A DNA stretch of 40,936 nucleotides from Phytoactinopolyspora limicola (GTDB lineage: Bacteria; Actinomycetota; Actinomycetes; Jiangellales; Jiangellaceae), in the NCBI RefSeq assembly GCF_011320225.1, contig NZ_JAAOEN010000029.1, positions 1-40,936 of the forward strand, in the 5' to 3' direction. Made by a program: the position numbers and the translations under genes. Shown piece by piece: positions 36,685-40,936 of the stretch. Under the pieces are notes generated by a model. It had not been told where the DNA came from. It did not search any database and was given only the letters and a program-made list of their open reading frames with translations. The stretch's first letter is position 1. Each line of letters begins with the position of its first letter.

Positions 36685-37599
36685 TTACCGTAGCTTGGGG
36701 TCGAGTGCGTCCCGGAGGGCATCGCCCATGAGGACGAACGCGAACACCGTCAGCGCGACGAACATTCCAGGGAAGAACAGCAGGTGCGGGTCGGTGAGGA
36801 TCCGGCCTCGCGCACCCGACAGTTGCAGGCCCCACGAGATGGACGGCAGTTGCAGCCCCACGCCCAGGAACGTCAGCGACGCTTCGGCGGCGATCACCAG
36901 ACCGACGAACACGGTGGCATACACCATGAGTGGCGCCAGCGCGTTCGGCAGGATGTGTTTACGCATGATCCGCACGTCGCTGGCCCCCAGCACCCTGGCC
37001 GCTGCCACGTAGTCGGCGTTCTTAGCCGAAATCACCGAGGAGCGCATGATCCTCGTCATCACCGGCCAGCTGAACACGATCAGCACCCCGGCCACCTGGG
37101 GAATCGCACGTCGTTCGATGACCGACAGGAAGACGATGGCCCCGAGCAAGAACGGCAGCGCGAAGACGAAGTCGGCGAACCGAGAGATCAATGCGTCTCG
37201 CAGCCTCCCGTAATACCCGGCCATCAACCCCAGCACAAGAGCGATCGCCGCGGTGAGGAAAGTGACCGCCAGCCCGATGACGATCGATGCTCGCGCACCG
37301 TAGATGACCCTGGCGTAGTAGTCACATCCCTGCAGGTCGAAGCCGAACCAGTGCTGCCCGCTGGGCCGCTCCAGCGATCGGGAGAGGTCGCAGGAGCGCG
37401 GATCCGTGCCGGTGAACAGCTGCGGCGCGATGGCCATCACGATGAACAGCACGACGAGCAACGCCGAGATGACGAAGAACGGGTTACGACGCAACTCCCG
37501 CCAGGCGTCACCCCACAGGCTCGTCGAGTCCACCGACCCACCAGCCGCGGCCGTTTCCTGCGCGACCGCCTGATCCCGGTTTACTTGTGCATCAGTCAT
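36685..37599 (-). CDS. dppC: Peptide ABC transporter permease (DppC/OppC-type)
   Basis: A 304-residue permease. An N-terminal helix at about 40-62 (FFVISALLVVLFIVMAIAP) precedes a BPD_transp_1 domain with five further helices. The EAA loop reads AAARVLGASDVRIMRKHILP, the site of contact with the ATPases. It starts with ATG at 37599 and overlaps dppB by eight bases. Confidence 0.94.
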   Translation of the reverse strand: MTDAQVNRDQAVAQETAAAGGSVDSTSLWGDAWRELRRNPFFVISALLVVLFIVMAIAPQLFTGTDPRSCDLSRSLERPSGQHWFGFDLQGCDYYARVIYGARASIVIGLAVTFLTAAIALVLGLMAGYYGRLRDALISRFADFVFALPFLLGAIVFLSVIERRAIPQVAGVLIVFSWPVMTRIMRSSVISAKNADYVAAARVLGASDVRIMRKHILPNALAPLMVYATVFVGLVIAAEASLTFLGVGLQLPSISWGLQLSGARGRILTDPHLLFFPGMFVALTVFAFVLMGDALRDALDPKLR

Positions 37600-38515
37600 A
37601 ACGAATCCGCGGGTCGAGGTAGGCGTAGAGGATATCGACGATCAAACTCAAGCTCACGAAGACGAGCACGAACAAGGTGACGATACCGACGATGACCGTG
37701 CCCTCCTGGGCACCGATCGCGCGGAACACCTCACCGCCGAGCCCCGGCAAGTTGAAGATGCCCTCGATGATGACCGTGCCTCCCAACATGGAACCGAGGT
37801 CGGCGCCGAGGAACGTGACCACCGGTATGAGGGAGTTGCGTAATGCGTGCCGGACCACCACCCGGCGTCGGCTCAAACCTTTGGCCGTGGCCGTCCGCAC
37901 GTAATCCGCGCGCAAGTTCTCCAACAGCGACGTGCGCAACAGACGCGCGATCAGCGCCATCGACGTCGATGCCAGCATCGCACCCGGCAAGATATAGCTG
38001 TACCAGCCTTCGCCGGCACCAGCGATCGGGAACCAACCCAGGTGTAGGCCGAACACCACCTGTCCGATCATCGCCAACACCAGCGTCGGGATCGCGACCA
38101 GAACGGTCGTGGAGACCTGGACCAGCGAATCGACGAACCCCTGCCGGCGCAGCGCGGAGAGAATTCCGGCGATACCACCGATCACGGCCTGGATCACGAA
38201 CGCCGTCAAGACCAGCCGAACCGACACCGGTGCACGCTGGGCGATGATGTCGCTCACCGGCCGGCCGGTGAAGGTCGTCCCGAAGTCACCCTGGACCAGC
38301 GCCAGCATGTACTTGCCGTACTGGATCAGCAACGGGTCGTCCAGGTTGTACTGGTTCCGCAGGGTCTCCCTTACGGCGTCACTCATCGGGCGGTCGCCGG
38401 CGAGAGCCCGGATGGGGTCACCCGGAATCGCGAAGACCAGCGCGAAGATGATGAACGTCGCTCCAATCACCACGGGGATGAACTGGAGCAGCCGTCGTAA
38501 GACGTAGCCTTTCAT
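37592..38515 (-). CDS. dppB: Peptide ABC transporter permease (DppB/OppB-type)
   Basis: A 307-residue permease with the family N terminus YVLRRLLQFIPVVIGATFIIF, a large first periplasmic loop and a BPD_transp_1 domain. The EAA loop reads VRTATAKGLSRRRVVVRHAL. The ATG at 38515 has only a weak Shine-Dalgarno (AGGCTGG). A stable hairpin (38540-38565) separates it from the binding-protein gene, so it is probably expressed at a lower level than that gene. Confidence 0.94.
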   Translation of the reverse strand: MKGYVLRRLLQFIPVVIGATFIIFALVFAIPGDPIRALAGDRPMSDAVRETLRNQYNLDDPLLIQYGKYMLALVQGDFGTTFTGRPVSDIIAQRAPVSVRLVLTAFVIQAVIGGIAGILSALRRQGFVDSLVQVSTTVLVAIPTLVLAMIGQVVFGLHLGWFPIAGAGEGWYSYILPGAMLASTSMALIARLLRTSLLENLRADYVRTATAKGLSRRRVVVRHALRNSLIPVVTFLGADLGSMLGGTVIIEGIFNLPGLGGEVFRAIGAQEGTVIVGIVTLFVLVFVSLSLIVDILYAYLDPRIRYD

Positions 38516-38539
38516 CGCATCCAGCCTGCAGTCTCAGCA

Positions 38540-38565
38540 AGGGCCGCCCCCAACGGGGCGGCCCT
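38540..38565 (-). terminator. Intercistronic hairpin (partial terminator or mRNA stabiliser)
   Basis: Perfect 11-bp arms (38540-38550 and 38555-38565, AGGGCCGCCCC with GGGGCGGCCCT) flank a CAAC loop, just past the binding-protein stop and before dppB. No T-run follows. Such hairpins commonly cause higher expression of binding proteins than permeases. Confidence 0.8.
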
Positions 38566-38585
38566 CACTGTCAGCGGTCGCTGAA

Positions 38586-40208
38586 TCACTCGTTGACCTG
38601 GACCTGCTCAACCCGGGTGAAGGTCCGCGGGTCGACGTCAACGTTGCTCACCCGATCGGTGAACACCGAGGTCCTGGTCTCGTACCACATCGGGATGACC
38701 GGCAGGTCCTCCAGCAAGATGTCCTCAGCCTGCTGGTACAGCGCGTCCGCCTCTTCCGGGGTTTCGGCGCCGTTGCCTTCGGCGATCAGGCTGTCGAACT
38801 CCTCGTTGGAGTACCCGGTGTAGTTCGAGCTCTGCCCGGTCGTGTAGATGGGCTCCATCGAGTACTGCGGGCTCGGGTACGACAACACCCAGCCGAGCCG
38901 GAACGGGCCGCTGATCTCGTTGTCGTCGTGTAGGTCGAGGTACTGGGCGAACTCCAGGCTCTCGAAGGTGACGTCGGTGACACCGAGGTTCTGCTGCCAC
39001 TGGTTGGCGACGGCCTCGGTCCAGTCTTCGTGCCCAGCACCGGAGTTGAAGTAGATGGTCAGCTCCGTCGGGCCGCCAGCGGCCTCATACATGTCCGCCG
39101 CGGTCTCGGGGTCGAACTCGCAGTAGTTGCACGCGTCCGCGCGGTGCTGCGGGAGCACCGGCGGAATCACGGCCGTGGCAGGAACCCGTGCGCCGCTGAA
39201 GATCGCATCGATGATCGGCTGCCGGTCGATGGCCATCGACATCGCGTGCCGGATGTCCGGGTCCTGGAACTCCTCCTGGTACAGCGGGAAGCCCATGTAG
39301 GTGAACGACGAGCTCTCCGCCCGGAGCAGGTTGTCTCCGAAGTCCGTCTCGACGGTAGCTTCGCGCTCCGGCGGGATACCGGTCAAGATGTCCAGGTTGC
39401 CCGCCTGCACGTCGAGGTAGGCGGTGTTGATGTCGTCGTAGATCCGCCAGACGATGCGGTCGGCGACACCTGGGTTGTCCGCCGGCCAGTCCTCGTACCG
39501 GGTCATGGCGATCTCGACGTCATGCTCCCACACGCCGTCCATCTCGTACCGGCCGTTGCCGATCGGCGCCTCTTGGAAGGCCTGGATGTCGTCGAACGCC
39601 TCGTCCGGTATCGGGTAGAACCCGGTGTAGCTCAGCATGACCGGCAACGGGGAGAACGGCACCGTCATCTCGATCTCGAGCGTGGTGTCGTCGATCGCCC
39701 GGACACCTTCCATGGTGTCGGCGTCACCGTTGATGACGTCTTCGTAGCCGACGAACTTGTCGTAGAAGCTCGCGTTCTGCTGAGCGTTGTCCGGGTCGGC
39801 CGCCCAGTTCCACGTGTCGACGAACGACTGCGCGGTGACCGGGTCACCGTTGTGGAAGGTGAAGTCATCACGGAGGTTGAACGTCCAGGTGATGTTGTCG
39901 TCGGTCTCCCAGTCGGTGGCGATCAGACCGTACGCCTCACCCGTGTCGTAGTCGACCGCCGTCAGGCCGCTAAACAGCTGCTCGAGGACCGCGCTACCAC
40001 AGACTTCGGTGGAGTTTCCGGGCACCAGGAACTGCGGCTCACACAGGTAGATGCTGAATTCGCCGCCGGCCTCGACTTCCGCAGGTGCGTCATCCGGAGC
40101 GTCGGCGGGGGTGTCGTCGCCGTCGTCGTCGCTGCCACACGCTGCCGCCAGCAGGGCGACGGCGGCGACAAGTGCGCCCGCCCTGGCTCCTCGTTTCTTG
40201 AATGTCAC
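38586..40208 (-). CDS. Peptide ABC transporter substrate-binding lipoprotein (SBP family 5)
   Basis: A 540-residue secreted lipoprotein. A basic N terminus (KKRGAR), a hydrophobic stretch and AAAC with C24 form the signal peptide; alanine at the -3 position is less usual than leucine. An acidic linker (SDDDGDDTPADAPDD) leads to the family 5 fold, with LIATDWETDDNITWTFNLRD and FHNGDPVTAQSFVDTWNW. It delivers peptides to DppBCDF. The GTG at 40208 has AAGGGAG nine bases upstream. Ligand class (di-, oligo- or modified peptides) is unknown. Confidence 0.94.
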   Translation of the reverse strand: MTFKKRGARAGALVAAVALLAAACGSDDDGDDTPADAPDDAPAEVEAGGEFSIYLCEPQFLVPGNSTEVCGSAVLEQLFSGLTAVDYDTGEAYGLIATDWETDDNITWTFNLRDDFTFHNGDPVTAQSFVDTWNWAADPDNAQQNASFYDKFVGYEDVINGDADTMEGVRAIDDTTLEIEMTVPFSPLPVMLSYTGFYPIPDEAFDDIQAFQEAPIGNGRYEMDGVWEHDVEIAMTRYEDWPADNPGVADRIVWRIYDDINTAYLDVQAGNLDILTGIPPEREATVETDFGDNLLRAESSSFTYMGFPLYQEEFQDPDIRHAMSMAIDRQPIIDAIFSGARVPATAVIPPVLPQHRADACNYCEFDPETAADMYEAAGGPTELTIYFNSGAGHEDWTEAVANQWQQNLGVTDVTFESLEFAQYLDLHDDNEISGPFRLGWVLSYPSPQYSMEPIYTTGQSSNYTGYSNEEFDSLIAEGNGAETPEEADALYQQAEDILLEDLPVIPMWYETRTSVFTDRVSNVDVDPRTFTRVEQVQVNE

Positions 40209-40254
40209 GACTAATTACTCCCTTAGTGGAGCAGAGGGTTTGCTAGAGGTACTG

Positions 40255-40284
40255 AACATACCCACCGACCGGCCACTTGACCAA
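40255..40284 (-). promoter_or_regulatory. Probable promoter of the peptide importer operon
   Basis: On the minus strand TTGGTC (40284-40279), an 18-base spacer and TATGTT (40260-40255) give a plausible promoter. It would yield a leader of about 40 bases ahead of the binding-protein start at 40208. Confidence 0.5.
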
Positions 40285-40607
40285 CGCGACGGCGCAAGGA
40301 ACGTCGCGGTGTTACGCACCTGATATAGATCCGCCACTTCGACGGCTAACGAACCGGTCACGGCCAGCGCGTCACGGCGGCACCGTCCCAGCATCAAAGC
40401 TGGCTGCGCACGACATCCAGACGCAAACACGAGTACCGCGGCACCTGACCGCCACCGTGACCTCCGTGATGACCCAACCGCGGCGTGGCCGCTCGCCGCG
40501 ACGCCGGCGACGACACCCAACGCCGCCCCCCTTTGAACCAGCACGATGGGACGGCGCAAGGACTTCCACCGCGCCTCCGACGATCACCATCACCCTGCGC
40601 TGGGAGC
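40285..40607. other. Divergent intergenic region
   Basis: No convincing gene is seen here; open frames crossing it have no start signals or family resemblance. A 13-bp direct repeat (GACGGCGCAAGGA) occurs at 40288-40300 and 40550-40562. The region should hold regulatory sites for the peptide importer. Confidence 0.5.
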
Positions 40608-40636
40608 TTGAAATCGAACATGTGTTTGATTAAAGT
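40608..40636 (+). promoter_or_regulatory. Near-consensus leaderless promoter
   Basis: TTGAAA (40608-40613), 17 bases, TAAAGT (40631-40636), seven bases, ATG at 40644. It is the clearest sigma-70-type promoter in the window. Confidence 0.75.
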
Positions 40637-40643
40637 TCGGGGT

Positions 40644-40936
40644 ATGGATTCGCGTACTGCTTCTTTGTCGCCGGTAGCCCTGGACCGTGATGGTCCGGTA
40701 GGTATGGCTGGTGAAGCAGATGCGGTGTGGGTAGGGCTGGTGGAAGCTGCCCTAGCTGGAATCGATCTGGCCGATTCCGACTTGGCCGGGAGGGGCGACC
40801 CAGTCTGGGGGGACGGCGAGTTTCAGGGGTATGACCCGGAGTACGTGCACGCAACCATCACGGCGTCGTTAGCTGCTGACCCGGGTGTGGGCGTAGGTGG
40901 TCTGGCGGGTGGGTTCGAGGCGTTGGGTGACGTACC
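40644..40936 (+). CDS. Unidentified protein, N-terminal part only
   Basis: The frame starts at the ATG at 40644 and runs off the right edge with 97 full codons and no stop. The strong leaderless promoter supports it as a real gene. The visible sequence is acidic and rich in G, A, V and D (for example AVWVGLVEAALAGIDLADSD and DPEYVHATITASLAADPGVG) and has no signal peptide or obvious motif. It faintly recalls the N terminus of DUF222/HNH (13E12-type) proteins common in actinomycetes, but that is a weak guess. Confidence 0.6.
   Translation, partial: MDSRTASLSPVALDRDGPVGMAGEADAVWVGLVEAALAGIDLADSDLAGRGDPVWGDGEFQGYDPEYVHATITASLAADPGVGVGGLAGGFEALGDV

Noticed and set aside
39030-40214. 394-residue plus-strand open frame opposite the substrate-binding protein
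   Set aside because: Antisense shadow of a clearly recognised lipoprotein gene, with no start signal.

Overview
The window is high-GC DNA with dense, often overlapping genes, ATGA/GTGA start-stop junctions and many GTG starts. This fits an actinomycete chromosome. The block gcvP - merR - bifunctional nuclease - ftsR - garA - gcvH - DUF881 - sbp - DUF881 - CDP-alcohol phosphatidyltransferase has the order known from Mycobacterium tuberculosis (Rv1832 down to Rv1822), and GarA carries a zinc ribbon as in Streptomyces. I cannot name the genus from sequence alone; a Jiangella-like or related filamentous actinomycete is only a guess. No rRNA, tRNA, CRISPR array, phage or intact transposase gene was seen.

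Layout. 1-126: N terminus of a probable radical-SAM lysine 2,3-aminomutase family protein. 419-4247 (-): ABC ATPase, ABC-2 permease, histidine kinase and response regulator in one operon (antibiotic-sensing/efflux type). 4449-5483 (+): M48 metalloprotease. 5527-12519 (-): nusB, efp, an M24 aminopeptidase and the shikimate genes aroC-aroK-aroB-aroQ. Embedded there on the plus strand are a membrane-anchored L7/L12-like protein and a ribbon-helix-helix/PIN toxin-antitoxin pair. 12796-15710 (+): tldD-tldE protease pair. 15724-16371: a foldback repeat element. 16365-17135 (-): dedA. 17323-20193 (-): gcvP with a glycine riboswitch leader. 20478-24026 (+): two TrkH/KtrB potassium channel subunits and one TrkA/KtrA subunit. 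24065-30051 (-): the conserved garA/ftsR/gcvH/sbp/pgsA block. 30075-34642: pucR divergent from an APC amino-acid permease and a DmpA-type aminopeptidase. 34646-40208 (-): a complete Dpp/Opp peptide ABC importer. 40644-end (+): start of an unidentified gene.

How the genes work together. gcvP and gcvH supply two of the four glycine-cleavage proteins, and the riboswitch ties gcvP to glycine. GarA (2-oxoglutarate dehydrogenase inhibitor family) and FtsR link central metabolism and division. The right third looks like a peptide-scavenging region: an ABC peptide importer, an amino-acid permease, an N-terminal-nucleophile aminopeptidase and a PucR regulator with two matching dyads in the divergent promoter.

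Most notable signals. (1) Six plus-strand genes start exactly seven bases after a TANNNT -10 box, so they are probably leaderless. (2) There are two large palindromic elements: a 648-bp foldback element with 173-bp arms about 98% identical, whose edge supplies the dedA stop codon, and a 132-bp element with perfect 32-bp arms centred on a 10-bp palindrome, beside a G10 tract. (3) Tandem trkH paralogues differ at selectivity-filter residues. (4) GarA has lost one of its two adjacent phospho-threonines. (5) The PucR/APC/DmpA/Dpp module is a candidate undescribed peptide-utilisation system.
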